Origin: Sabethes cyaneus
Lineage: Eukaryota > Arthropoda > Insecta > Diptera > Culicidae
Length of the DNA: 64,000 nucleotides
Direction: 5' to 3'
Assembly (NCBI RefSeq): GCF_943734655.1
Contig: NC_071353.1
Span: 137,863,907 to 137,927,906, forward strand
Part shown: positions 1-11,904 of the stretch, piece after piece
Numbering within the stretch: position 1 is the stretch's first letter
Layout: every line of letters starts with the position of its first letter
The notes under the pieces: model-generated
Database searches by the model: none
Seen by the model: only the letters and a program-made list of their open reading frames with translations
Told to the model about the DNA's origin: nothing
Program-made: the position numbers and the translations under genes

Positions 1-1560
1 GTAATTCCAAATGATTCGATGCATGATTCATCTCCATGGCAGCAGGATATTGTCAGTTTTGCTCCACTTGACAGGCTGCTTTCTTTTATGATGCTGTTCG
101 ACGACCACGCACCAATGAATGGAATCAATGAATCGTCTATCACGCACGGGTAGGCGTACGGGTACCGACGACGACCACCGCCGAGTTGCGATCGGCGGAA
201 ATGCTTAGACAGCGTCTTTACGCACAGCACAGCACACACACCCGGCTGATGGTGAATGTAGGCCAAGACGCAGATCGCACTATCAACGCCTAGCCTAAGC
301 GAACGCGTACTGTATGCAAAAATACGACGCTGATAGTGCGATAATTTAATTTTGCTTCAACTGCCTGTACGCCTGTACGGTTCGGAAGTATTATCCAGCA
401 TCCACGGCTTGCCGGACTCAGGAACAGCGCACAGTTTTGCACAGAGATAACCTTTTAAAAAAATCCTCATCCATCAAAGTAGGCGTTGCCTGGCCAAAGC
501 CATATATTTTTTCCTTTCCTTCTGGGTTCTTTCTTGATTAGGCAGAAATTCCGGAAACTGGATCTTCCTGCACCGGGCGGAACTGGCCGTTCGTCCCAGT
601 AAGCACGATGATGGAAGAGAAGGGAAACGGAACATACAAAAGGCACGCTGGTCTGCTGAGCTGAGAATAAAATAAAAAAGAAACGAACGGAAAGTAAATG
701 GAGATTTTTTTGACAACAAAAACATTAGTCACTGAACGTCACACTCGGTGCTGCCAGCCAGCTAGCCTGGCCCTCACGCTGCTGGTGCACGGTTCGGTTC
801 GGTGCGATGGGGGTTGCTTTAGGTACTGACATATGTGCCCCGTGGCGGAACATGAAGAATAGTTTTGCATCCTTGGAAATTATTTGCACAACCGTTCGCC
901 CGCCCGTTCCGGACGTTGAAAATGTATTACCGTAGCACTCTGTCAGGCGTCGGTCGGGGAAGCATACCCGGCGAAGCATACCAATGCGTGAGCTCCTTGC
1001 TGGTGCCAGGAAAGCCGGGATGCGAAGTGGGATGATGCTTAGTCGACACGCAAACACACACGGCGAGCGCCGACTTTCCTCTGCACTTCCGAATCCCATT
1101 TCCGGGTGCGCCGTGTTCTTCCTCGTAACCGACCGTAGACGAAGAAAGACGAAGACAGGAAAACATTGTTCGGTGTATTGTAAGATCATTGCCGGATACG
1201 TCAGGATGCAGATATCAATCATCGCGAGGAAATTTGATGGCGCGGTGTTGGAGTGAGTCTCAGTGAGTCTTAAAGGGATGGAGCAGTTTTCCGGTGCAGT
1301 TAGTCGCGGGAGAAAACTATTCCGAAATACTGAGATTACGATTTCATCCTACCAAAAGCGAGTGATTCGAGCTAAAAGTCTAATCACTTTGTATCAAACT
1401 TTAGTATTTAAGGTTTGGAAATTTTTTGAAAATTGTCCGAATATTTGGTGAAAAAGTCTTGCCGAACTTTTTCAAGGAGGAATTCGTCTTACGGAAAGAT
1501 TGGAGTGGAAAATCTAAAACTAAATAGTAAGAAAGTTATCAGATTTTTAGCGCTTTAATT
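1..1560. other. Intergenic stretch, no gene recognised
   Basis: Mixed-composition sequence with several overlapping open frames on both strands (for example around 725-1222), none with a recognisable domain, a signal peptide or an intact partner exon. I see no inverted termini or target duplication marking a transposon. It may be host intergenic or intronic DNA. Confidence 0.4.
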
Positions 1561-1566
1561 CTATTG

Positions 1567-1735
1567 CCTCTTAGTTGGCCTCCAGCTACGACGCTAGTGT
1601 TAACATACCAGTTGCCGTGTTTTCGAATCTTGACTGGGAGAGGCTATTCGAATCAGTAGGATCGTAGCCCTAGCGCCACAATTGCAGTAGGATCGTAGCC
1701 CTAGCACCACAATTGCCCTGTACTATATTACACGG
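1567..1735 (+). repeat. tRNA-derived SINE copy with internal 31 bp duplication
   Basis: The copy has a tRNA-like head (TTGGCCTCCAGCTACGACG as a degenerate A box, TTTTCGAATCTTGAC as the B-box region) followed by a body shared with two other copies at 50.0-50.7 kb and 52.8-53.0 kb (the shared core is CAGTAGGATCGT). The body contains two adjacent 31 bp units, 1654-1684 and 1685-1715, differing at one base. Head-plus-body architecture is that of Pol III SINEs; a Feilai-type mosquito SINE is possible but not proven. Confidence 0.6.
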
Positions 1736-2660
1736 ATAGAAATTTAATCTCCAAAACGAGCAAAATGACTCATTATTCCAGGTTTCTAGCTTATGATCTA
1801 TGAAACTACATCATTAAAAATAATTATGATATCACGAGCCTCTTACAGTACAGCACAACGCAAAATCATGAACTATTATTCATGATTTTGTGCTGTCTGA
1901 TATGGCAGTTCAGTCATAATTCGTCAGGAATTCACATTTCATGATTCCATTCATGGCATCGGAATCAAATTTCTTTCCGTGAATAGATGGTTGCGAAGTC
2001 TTAACAATAAGTTTTTTGTATTAATCGATCAAATGGAAAAAAAACTATCGTTTTCTGATTGATCTGATAATGAAAATTGCTAATAAGTATAGAGCTATGA
2101 ATTTTCCATACATTTTACTCAAGGTTTCTTAATTTAAAGGCAGGTTTTTAATCGTGATCGCAACCAACGTTGTCTCAGAAATAAATTTATCACGTAAAGA
2201 TGACATTTTGGCAAGAAGAATGTCGTTATCGTCTTGTCTCGGCTTCAAGTGTTCCTCATCGATCAAAGTTGGACCCAATGGTGATCCGGGTTAGATATCG
2301 TTGCTTAGAAATCATTCGTACAGGCTATATATTAAATTCGGCCACGTCATGCGTCTGGAAGGTTGGAAGGCGTCCAGTCCTCTTGTTGCCAACATTATAC
2401 ACACGAATAATACAAACGTGCCAAACCCCGTAACCCTGGTTACCGCTTGATTTGGAAAATAACAAATCAAAGTAATCGGGGGTGAAAATTTTCACTAATT
2501 CTTCAAGCATTTTCGTTGAGATAGGTTTGTTGCAAATTCGCTCTGATTAAGATTGTTCTTAAAATAAATTAGTTATTACGTAAGATTGTTAATTGCTAAA
2601 AAATACAAAATCGTGCTTTTGTGAAAAAGAAACCTTGAAGTCGCTGTTCTGAAGAACTGT
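1736..2660. other. AT-rich stretch with one hairpin, otherwise unlabelled
   Basis: No coding domain is recognised. At 1851-1895 an inverted repeat (arm CAGCACAA...AAAATCATGAA) could fold into a hairpin and may be a MITE core, but I see no clear target duplication. Confidence 0.35.
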
Positions 2661-2661
2661 C

Positions 2662-2791
2662 CTGTGCCTACATTTTTGGCCCTTCTCTCCCAGGTAAGGG
2701 AAAACTTCGTCCTGCTGCTAACTGTGCCTACATTTTTGGCCCTTCTCTCCCAGGTAAGGGAAGACTTCGTCCTGCTGCTAACTGTGCCTAC
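2662..2791. repeat. 60 bp tandem duplication
   Basis: Two consecutive 60 bp units (starts 2662 and 2722) are nearly identical, and a third start at 2782 diverges after 10 bp. Each unit contains CCCAGGTAAGG, which resembles a splice donor. It lies beside a BEL/Pao fragment and may belong to its non-coding end. Confidence 0.8.
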
Positions 2792-2879
2792 ACCTCTCAT
2801 AAACAAGGCTATGTTCTCTTCTAAGTCTAAGTCCAAGCCCCCAAAGTTTACAAAGTTCTCCAAGACTTCGTGTGTTGAA

Positions 2880-3122
2880 TGTCTGCTCGTCGGCATTGCT
2901 TCGCGGTTGCTTTACGCTGTGAATCAAACATTCCCACGCACCACCCATATGAGATGTGATGGGAGGATTGAAGAACCATTCCGTGTTGCTCGAGATGAGC
3001 TCGCTTTTCAAGACGTGGTGGTCGATTTTCTCTGTTGCCCTCTGTAACTCCCTGCTAGCAGTTCGAAGTTCACTGTAGATCATCGCAGGAAATTCCCTCC
3101 TAGCCATATTTCGGATAGTCAT
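2880..3122 (-). pseudogene. BEL/Pao-type integrase fragment
   Basis: The antisense translation contains a stretch ending in a conserved integrase block (HMGGAWECLIHSVK) preceded by a region resembling that of BEL/Pao integrases (ASRELQRATEKIDH). Only about 60 codons of similarity are visible, with no protease, reverse transcriptase or LTR attached, so this is an isolated relic. A second, oppositely oriented BEL/Pao relic lies at 3787-4540, with a mariner between them. Confidence 0.6.
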
Positions 3123-3141
3123 AACGCAGGATCAGTGGGTA

Positions 3142-3786
3142 AAGTGTGTCCCACATCAAATTGCATCACGGAAGAAACGCTGTAGAAAATTACCTAATTG
3201 ACCGATCCTGTTCAAACACTCAGACATAAAATATAACCCATTAGTAAGCTTTTGGCATATTTATTTCATTCAACTTCAATACCATAACCGTATGCTTACA
3301 CCTTACGCTTAACTCCACTCAAAACGTTTTTGTGCAACATCTCGCTGCAGCTTCTTCTGTACGGAAAACCACTTTTTCTTCATGTCTTCCTCAGATTTAA
3401 CCCCCTTAGGATGGTTCCGTAGTGCCTGCTTCATAATAGGCCAGTATTTTTCTTTGGGCCTTAGTTCCGATGTGCTTGGGTGGTTCATGTCATTGGGTAC
3501 GAAAGTAACCATGTTGGCACGAAGCTAGATCCGGCCAGAGGACCGTAGGGCCCTCGTGTTGCTTCAACAGAGGAAGCAGACGCTTCTGTAGATGCTCCTA
3601 GAAGTAGATCTGCTCGTTTACAGTCCCGGTAGTCACGAACGGCACACTTTGTTTGCCACATGAGCAGATCACTTGCCAAATCCTGTATTTCTTGGAAAAC
3701 TCTTGGAAAGTTTCTGCATCCTTACTTCCTCCGGAGCTTCAAACTTGTGCTGGGCGGTGAAGTACAGAAGCCCCGGAAGCCGCCGC
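3142..3786 (-). mobile_element. ITmD37E-type mariner, 5'-truncated (copy A)
   Basis: The element begins after a TA at 3140-3141 with the terminal repeat AAGTGTGTCCCACATC, shared with the copies at 15115 and 32736. The antisense reading gives the transposase C-terminus (key residues ELRPKEKYWPIMKQAL, where the third catalytic acidic residue lies) at 3309-3512, and further upstream codons run to about 3786, where similarity stops abruptly. The helix-turn-helix part and the other terminus are missing. Frame changes near 3500 show it is dead. In an intact element the transposase cuts and pastes at TA sites. Confidence 0.8.
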
Positions 3787-4540
3787 TGTTCCGCATCATT
3801 CAGGTTGGCTTATATTGTGAGAAAAAATGCATCACTGTAGCCTTTCTGGACGACGGAGCGTCGGTAACCCTGATGGAAAAGAGCTTGACGGATCGCTTGG
3901 GCATTGCTGGGGTCCACAAAACGCTGACGATAAAGTGGACGGTCCACATTGCTAACATTGAAAATGATTCCAAGTGGATCAGTTTGCGGGGGCCAGGTGT
4001 TGGAGAGGTCGAGAAGATATTGTTGCAGACAGTCTGTACCGTCGAAAGGTTGATGCTGTTTGGATCTCGCACGACAATTCAAGCACATGCGAGGTCTGTT
4101 TATTGCGTCGTACAAATGGACCTAAATAACGTTCATACGTTAGCCCCGCTTGAGGCCAAGATCGGAACAGTGCTAGATCAGATAGCGGTACGTTGCAAGC
4201 TTGAATGGACAGTCTACGGATCAAAGCAAGCAAATGCCGTCGAATCCTGGAGGTGGATTTCGGGGATTCCACTATGAAATATCCAATGAAGACCTTCACA
4301 AGCTACTGAAAGCACACTATGCACTGGAAGAATCAATCATCCTCATTCCGTTGGAGTCTGCCGAGGTACTTAACACGGCCCAAGCGGCATCAGCAGTACC
4401 GCACATGGACGGCATATGGGAGCGGATGGTGAGGTCCGTGAAGGAGGTGACCGGTTTGGTAGATGATAAAACAAAAATTGAAGTGCTTCGAGTAACAGGA
4501 GCTATTGAAGCTGGACGATCTAGTTTTCGTTGAGAAGGCA
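3787..4540 (+). pseudogene. BEL/Pao retrotransposon relic: protease joined to integrase remnant
   Basis: The first part reads like the aspartic-protease region of BEL/Pao elements: AFLDDGASVTLMEKSL carries the expected D-x-G catalytic triad as DDGAS, followed by LTIKWT. Near 4180 it reaches the conserved region ending LEWTVYG. A second frame (4201-4533) then passes directly into a block resembling the integrase tail (PHMDGIWERMVRSVK), so the reverse transcriptase, RNase H and most of the integrase have been deleted. In a live element this polyprotein would be processed in virus-like particles. Confidence 0.7.
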
Positions 4541-4754
4541 AAAGCGGTGAAGGTTAGACTCGAGGTGTTGTCCAGGAGTTGCCTCCAGGACCAGACGAAC
4601 AACTACGACAGTACAGTTAGATGTAAACCATGCATGCTTTAGTACAAAATGCCCACTGTATCAAAAGCGTCTCAAAAAATCAAAGCTCAAAATTGACTAT
4701 GCTGCATAGCAGTCAATTCAAACTTCACCGTGGATTGATGCCTACTCTGGCCCG

Positions 4755-5405
4755 GTGGCTCAAAACGACGAGTACGATGAACCATTTATTTTATTAGGAC
4801 AATTCAACGCAATTACTATTCCAACAGAAGACCGGAATCTTCCCGCCGCTCCAACGAGCTCCACACTCCCAATTACTGACGACAACGTGGGATTATCTAC
4901 GTCGTCAGGACGCATCACCTACGGTCCTAAAGGAGCCACTGAGCCACCCGACCAAGTCGCGCTTGCTAATAGTTCATTTCTACATATTCGACAATCTTCC
5001 GATAGTTCCTGCCAACAAAGTCGTCCTGGCCCTTCGGTCGTGGTTGGTGACGGGATCTCCCGACAATCAATCTCGGGCAAGTATGATGCTGTTTTGAATT
5101 TGACTTCTCCTGATCCGTCGATCGCTTCCAGTTTGTCTCAACCAGTTTGCCCTCGTCGATTATCTCCTGAAGGTCACGCGGGACGCATTGAAGTTTGTAT
5201 TATGGAAGCCCGCGATCCCTCAGCCACAGTCGTGCAATTTCAGCCAGCGACCAGCAGTCGTCCCTGCCCTGTGTGCTGGTGTGATGACAGGGCCTTCCAA
5301 CCCAGTTATACAGGCAAGTGCAATTGTAAGCCGAACATTCCTTCCGCTGATGTATTTCCCGCCTGCAGCTTGGAATCTCCACGTACAGGGAGTTTTGTTT
5401 CGTAG
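4755..5405 (+). pseudogene. LINE ORF1 / leader remnant
   Basis: A 216-codon open frame, rich in Ser, Pro and Thr, directly precedes the endonuclease. Its end contains a Cys-rich stretch (CPVCWCDDRAF...CNC) that could be the remains of a zinc-knuckle-like region, but spacing does not match a clean CCHC motif. Position suggests ORF1 or the start of ORF2; no catalytic motif is visible. Confidence 0.4.
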
Positions 5406-5444
5406 CTTTCTGCACACGCCAATGACGTGGATGGTATTTGTGCA

Positions 5445-6230
5445 AACTATCAGAATGTGCGAGGTTTAAGGACTAAATTGCACAATCTATTCCTTGCATC
5501 TAATGACTGCAACTACGATGTAATCATGCTAACTTAAACCGGTTTGGACGGCTGCATCGATTCTCTTCAGCTGTTTGGATCCGCCTTCAATGTGTATCGT
5601 TGTGATCGTAGCTCGAAGAATAGTGACAAAAGTAGTTTTGGTGGCGTATTAATTGCCGTTGCTTAACAGTTCCCTAGTTCGCTGGTCAACTTAAGACATG
5701 GAAATTGTCTCGAACAAGTCTGTGTTTCTGCTGTCATCGAAGGAATGAAATTTTTGCTTGCTGCAGTTTACATCCCACCTGACAGAAGTAAAGTTGTCAA
5801 GTTTATCGATGAGCATATTCTCTCAATCCGTTAATTACGTGACAAGGGGTCTTGAAGAAGAGAGAATTCTCATTTGTGGTGATTATAACCAACCGAAAAT
5901 TTCTAGGTTTAATTGAGAGGATGGAGTACAGTACAATAGTTCTCTCCTGCTTCCTGCTGCTAGCGCTGCTGTGGTCGATGGATTTGAATTCCTGAACTTG
6001 AAACAAGTTAATTCACTGCGTAATAATCTCGGACGAAGACTGGACCTCGTTTACTGCCTTCCTGAACAACAGATCGCTGTGCGTTGGGCCATTTCTCCGC
6101 TACTTCCTGTTGATCTTCCCCATCCCGTTGGATTTATTCTTGCCTATACTGGCATGCCCCGTAAAAATTTCAGCTGTCAGTTTCGAAATTGCGCCTCTGA
6201 ACTATCGTCGTATTAACTTTGATGTTCTTG
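5445..6230 (+). pseudogene. LINE apurinic-type endonuclease domain, interrupted
   Basis: Sense translation from 5451 gives an N-terminal endonuclease block (QNVRGLRTKLHNLF, then DVIMLT followed by a stop where the catalytic Glu region is expected, then FGGVLIAVA and AAVYIPPD). Further stops occur near 5660 and 5832. The enzyme normally nicks target DNA to prime reverse transcription. The string of stops makes this copy inactive. Confidence 0.7.
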
Positions 6231-6280
6231 TGGACCACCTTTTGTCTCTAGATTGAGCTACTTTATTAGACGAGATCGAT

Positions 6281-8302
6281 GTGGATGATATGGCATTGCC
6301 GTTTTGCGATGCTATTTGCACCTGGCTGAACGAGAATCTTCCCAGAACTAGACCTCCTTTGAAACCTGTCTGGAGTAATAGTGAGTTGCACAGATTAAAA
6401 CGGCATCGAAACGCAAAGCAGAGACTACTTCGTAAGCAACGAACACCGCAGAATAAACGCGCTTTAAAATTTACCAGCGATGCATACCGTAGGCTAAATA
6501 GTTCTCTCTACAAATCACACGTACTGCGGACGCAATTTATATTGCGAACTAATCCAAAAAGCTTTTGGACATTCGTAAACTCTAAGCGGAAAGGATCTTC
6601 TATTCCTTCTAGTGTGTTCTTGGGCGGAACGGAATCATCAGCTGTTACTGAATTTTGCGAATTGTTTACTGATCATTTTTCTTCTGTGTTCGCCAGTGGA
6701 TATACCACGCAATCTGATGCTGAAGTAGCTGCGTCAGGTGTTCCCGATGGTGCTGTTGATCTGGACATTTTTGACATCACTCTCGACATGGTCATTTTCT
6801 GGCGCAAAGAAATTGAAGAGCTCCTACTCGCCTGGTCCCGATTGTGTTCCGGCTATTATTTTCTGTCGCTGCGCTACTGCTCTTGCCGTGCCTCTAAGTC
6901 GAATTTTCACCAAATCGTTTGAGCAACAGAAGTTTCCAACGCTGTGGAAACAGTCCCATATGTTTCTCGTGTTTAAAAAAGGAGAAAAGCGAGATGTAAC
7001 GAACTACACAGGCATTACCAGTCTTTCTGCTGGATCAAAGCTCTTTAAAATCATCGTGAGTGGTATAATTCTGAACAGCACCAAAAACTATATATCAGTC
7101 GACCAGCATGATTTTATGTCAGGTCGTTCTGTGGCGACGAACTTGATGGATTTCACTAGTATCTGCATCTCACAGATAGAAGCTGGAACTCAAATTGACG
7201 CTGTGTACACAGATATTAAGGCCGCTTTCGACACAGTAGATAATCGAATACTCTTGCACAAGCTCTCTAAACTCGGTGTATCTGATAGATTGACTTCATG
7301 GTTGAGCTCGTATCTAACAGACCGTACTTTACGTGTCAAGCTGGATTCTACAGTTTCACGTGCATTCGGTAATACTTCTGGTGTTCCGCAAGGCAGTAAC
7401 CTGGGACCTTTGCTATTCGCCTTGTACTTTAACGACATTGCCATTCTGCTTGATTCCGGATGCACACAGGTATATGCCGACGATCTAAAGATCTACCTCG
7501 TTGTGAAATCTATCGCTGATTGCTACCGATTACAAGCGCTGTTGGACACCTTTGCTGATTGGTGTAATAGAAACAAGCTCACAATAAGCATTGCCAAATG
7601 TGTGGTTATAACATTCCACCGATGTAATACGCCCATCTCAATTGATTACCGGATAAACGGAACTATTACCGGATTACCGGATTACCGGATAAACGGACGC
7701 GTAGATCAGATCAGCGATCTTGGAGTTCTGTTGGATAACAAGCTCATGTTCAACCAACATTATACTGCTGTCATCTCTAGAGCTTCGCAACAACTTGGGT
7801 TCATTACAAAAATTTCCCGAGACTTCACAGATCCCCATTGCTTGAAGGTATTGTACTGCGCGTTGGTACGGCCAATACTTGAGAATGCCTGTGTCATCTG
7901 TGCCTGTGTTGGAAAGCCAGAATAGAACGTGTTCAAAGAAGATTTGTTCGTATCGCCCGGAGACATCAACCCTGGCGTCTACCTCACAATCTTCCCCGCT
8001 ACCAATGCCGATGCCAGCTTTTGGATTTGGAGATATTAGAGAGTCGTCGAAGGATTCAACAAGCAACTTTCGAGGCTAAGCTGCTTAACAATGAAATAGA
8101 TACCCCGGCTCTGCTGTCCCGTATTGATTTTCGTGCTTCACGTAGACTTCGCTCATCGAATTTACTGACAACCAGATTCCATCGGACTATGTACGGGTTT
8201 TATGAACCACTGACGGCATGCATCCGCACCTTCACGCTGGCGCTGGTCGAAGAATTTTTTGACATAAAGACGTTTCTTCACGCGCCTTTAGTAGAAGTCT
8301 GA
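6281..8302 (+). pseudogene. LINE reverse transcriptase and C-terminal domain, frameshifted
   Basis: The linker frame (6281-6922) gives way to the reverse-transcriptase frame near 6795. Conserved blocks follow in order: VYTDIKAAFD (about 7202-7232), GVPQGSNLGPLLF (about 7380-7420) and the catalytic YADD at 7473-7484, which is intact. After a stop at 7925 another shift leads to the C-terminal region (LLDLEILESRRRIQQATFEA, then LTACIRTF). A small in-frame duplication near 7655-7695 repeats DYRING. The reverse transcriptase would copy the LINE RNA at a nicked target. Confidence 0.85.
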
Positions 8303-8406
8303 CAAGGTCTAGGATGCTGCAATAGTTTTGTTCTAGATTTAAGTTTCATATTCATATAGATAACACAAAAATTGTCAGATGAATCGACCAAAATACAAAT
8401 ACAAAT

Positions 8407-11400
8407 GATTATACTTTCAATAAGAAATATTCAAATTTGGGTAAAATCAGCTGATAAGAAATACCCATTGATGAAAACATAGGCCATTGGCCAGACATCA
8501 TTTCGATTCGCCATACCGATTCTGAAATATCTACGTTCTTATTTTCAGTTTCTTTAGGTTTCACTGTTATACACCCTTTCAGAAAGTAGAAAATGACTGA
8601 AAATGTTGAATTTATGTTAATAATAAAATAAAGCACACTCGCTCCTAGCGAATATCCACATTTACGTCGAACAGCTCATCTCTTAAAGCAGCTCAACTTG
8701 TTAATATTTAACACCAATCTAAAAATAATTCTTCTACCAATCAACTGAATCACAATGTAATTGATTTAAAGTCCTTCATAACTTTCTGTGTGGGATAAGG
8801 TGTATTTCTTTTCTGTTTTTCTTTATTCCACCCAATGCGGAACACTTAAAACCCGTCCCATTTCAAACGCTGCAGGCCCGCATTTATTCCAAGATCTATG
8901 GCTTCGCGTGTTCTACACACACCGGTTCCTAGTATAGTATGTAGTATAAGCTACTGAAACTGAAACAACAACCTTATTGTGCTGTGGTAGACCTATCCGA
9001 TCCGATCCCTGAGCCCTGAGTAGTGTCTGTCTAAGATACCGGGACGACATGCAGAGGACCGTGTCGGCCGGAGGATGCAAGCCGATGTGTGATCACCCAT
9101 TTGTTATTGTTCCAAGGGATTAAGTGTTTCATATCATCTGGTTGTTGAGAGATGTTAATTTCCTTGTGTCTACATATGCTCATTCGCCCGTTATTACCCC
9201 GGGGGAGCGCTAGGGTAAAGCGCATCCGGAGGATTTCTTCTTCGAGCTTCATTTTGCATCTTACCCACCTTCGGCTGCACCCTCGTCCAGCGGACACACA
9301 AGGGGGAGGTATAACCAGACTGAGAAAAAAAAGAGAAATAAAAACAACAACCTAGCAGAGCACCATGAGCCAGCCAGAATGAACAAAAATATGAAATGAA
9401 AATTTTATGACAGTTGATGAGTTTAAACGTTGATGAATTGAATGGCAGTGTATCATTAGGAAGTCGGGAGTTAAATGCCGTGCTCATGGTTGCTCGGCCT
9501 CGGAGTGATGGCCGTCCGTGTTTGCCGAGGTGATGTAATTTGAGCGGGGTTCGACTTGTTCTTTTTCCCGGTATCTTTCCTTGCCTTCGTAATAATGGTG
9601 GTCGCTTGCTTGGATACGTTATGGTTTCAAGTATGGAAAGGCAACAAAGAACAAAAAAAAACAATCAAGTTGTTTCTCTATGGTGGATTCTTTCGTTCGC
9701 ATTCACCGTGTATCCACATAAAGCAGCCAATCAACGGAACTTTCCGGCCACCAATACACCTGTGCGGTTGGGTTGTTACCTTTTTCACTCACCTGTCGGT
9801 ATCACGTACACCACCCAATCAACCACCGAAGCGAAGGTTCGGCCAGAATGAAACGGTAGAACCGGAATCTCCAGTATCATGATTTAAACGGACGAAAAGA
9901 GAGCGAGAGAACCAACCAACGTGCGATAATAGTATGTTTCCGCTGCTGGTCAGGTACATAACTCCACCCCCCTAGCGAGGACCGCTCATTGATGGAAGAC
10001 CGAAACTTGTTTGAGTGTGCGGTACCTGCCTGTTGTGGTCTACCTGGCTGGCAGGTGTTTTCTGGAGGGTGAAGCCGAAAAGCTCTACCGTCATTTACCT
10101 CACCCACCAATCGGCAGCCGAGAGAGAAAGCGAGAGGAACGCAATACTGCCTGCGTTGCCTAGTGAAAAATGTTGCTTTGATTGGGTATTGAAGGAATCT
10201 GCTGATTCAATTCAATCTTTAATGGATTTGTTTATTGAAACTTGTGAGTAACACACTTCACGTTAGCAATGAGTAATCGTTCTGAAACGCAAAGAATTCT
10301 CACTTTGTTTATTTGTTTTGTCGATGGAGTCAAATTAATGCTGAATTATATCACTGAAATATAGCATGAAAAAATTTAATTGTTTCAGCCCCTCGGTATG
10401 GGACTAGGTTTCCCAAAATTAAATATTATTACCTCCGACTTTTCAAGTGCGTACTCAGTCAGCAGTGCCGGTTGGAATCGCAGAGGATCAAAGGAAACCC
10501 GGAGAAATTGAAGCAATTTTCACTTTCACACGATCACGCGTGACGTCTCACGTCACGACGGCAGAGGGGGAAAACCGGGCACAACAGATCAAAGGGACGG
10601 CTTTGACGGTTTGGTTTGACACTACACAGAACGGTGCAGACAGTACAATCAGTCGATAGATGGTTGGCACATAAAAGTATGTATGTACCCCTTTCTTCAG
10701 GATGGATACAGTTTTCGACACTTTTTCTCACCATCTAAGAAGAGTAAGACACATCTCGTGACGATTGCTTGAGAATTGTGATCATTAAAAATCGCCTCGG
10801 TTCCCGCCCGGCCCGGAGGCATCCTTCCAAGATGGGGGAGAGTTACGTTTGCCTTTCAATGCCCTGTTAATGATTATTAGTATCGTTTACTCTCCGGCTG
10901 CTGCTGCCGACGTTGCAGCAGGGTCAGATCGTAGTAAAAACTGCCGGTACTGCCGGAGTGCTGATACGGATCAAGTAGTTGGTCTGTGAGCATTTCCACT
11001 TGTACGTATGACTAACTGACTGACTGACTGACTGACTTGTCAGCAGAAACGGCAAGTGTCATTCCTCTACAGGAGGGGCCCCGAACGTGTGAGCGCGATC
11101 GTGGGAATCCAGATCCCCCTTGATGTTACCAGCTTACACGTTGACAAACAGGGCGTCGGCTCAGTACGGCGGTGAAGGAAAACCAGACACGCACTATTCG
11201 AGTTTTACGATAAAGTGATTCCTAGCCTTTGCGGGAAAATGCGATGCAGCGTGGTAAAATATTAGGTTGTCGAGGGTCATTCGTCGTCATTTAGAGACTG
11301 TTTTGTTTCTTTCATTTTAAACGGCAGTTTATGGTCAAGACATTTAACATGATTTTTTCCGTATAAAACTGAATTCAGAACTTTTAAACTTTTTAACAAA

Positions 11401-11890
11401 TAGTTAAAATTACTACTATCTTCTGTAGAACTATGGACATGGTGCAATCAACTAAATTCAGTATCATAAAGCGACCGCCGCTTGCACTTCTCTAGATTTT
11501 AGATCCGCCCGATGTCACACAAGGCAGCCATTTCGGATTTCTTATGTTTTGTCTCTTTCAATTACCGAAACTTTATTTGCAAATATATTCACTCGCAAAT
11601 TAACATCATAATTTTAAATAATTCATTATAAGCATGGGAGTCCTCAAATGACTCTCTATTGCAAATTTAGAATCCCACTTAGCTCGTTGTATTCACACCG
11701 GAAATACTTTAATGAGAATGTGAAATAACAACGCTGTAATATGTACCTACATGGTTGGTCTTCAAACTTGACGACTAATTACAACTCTAAAACAGTGATG
11801 TCACGCAAATAGATAAAAGTTTTGAACGAAAATATTCGGACAAACAAAGAACGCTTTCATTTATTTTCCGAGAAAATATTTTCTAAATTT
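8407..11890. other. Long apparently unique stretch
   Basis: No reverse transcriptase, transposase or host domain is recognised. Overlapping frames around 9031-9882 look like chance frames on both strands. A short TGAC-type simple repeat lies near 11008-11040. Composition is less AT-rich than neighbouring relics, consistent with host non-coding DNA or an intron. Confidence 0.4.
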
Positions 11891-11904
11891 CACTAGCCTA
11901 CGTT

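Larger units (their letters stand above)
4735..8406 (+). mobile_element. Jockey-like non-LTR retrotransposon (LINE), decayed
   Basis: A 3.7 kb sense element shows the LINE order: an ORF1-like leader (4755-5405), an endonuclease (about 5445-6230), reverse transcriptase (6281-7925), a C-terminal region (7925-8302) and a short A-rich tail (AAATACAAATACAAAT near 8390-8406). Several frameshifts and stops break ORF2. The 5' boundary is uncertain and I see no target duplication. Placement in the jockey group rests on reverse-transcriptase and C-terminal resemblance. Confidence 0.8.

Noticed and set aside
725..1256. Overlapping frames on both strands up to 165 codons
   Set aside because: Three overlapping frames on opposite strands, no domain, no consistent start context.
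9031..9882. Cluster of overlapping frames of 67-156 codons
   Set aside because: Frames overlap on both strands and show no domain; likely chance in GC-moderate DNA.
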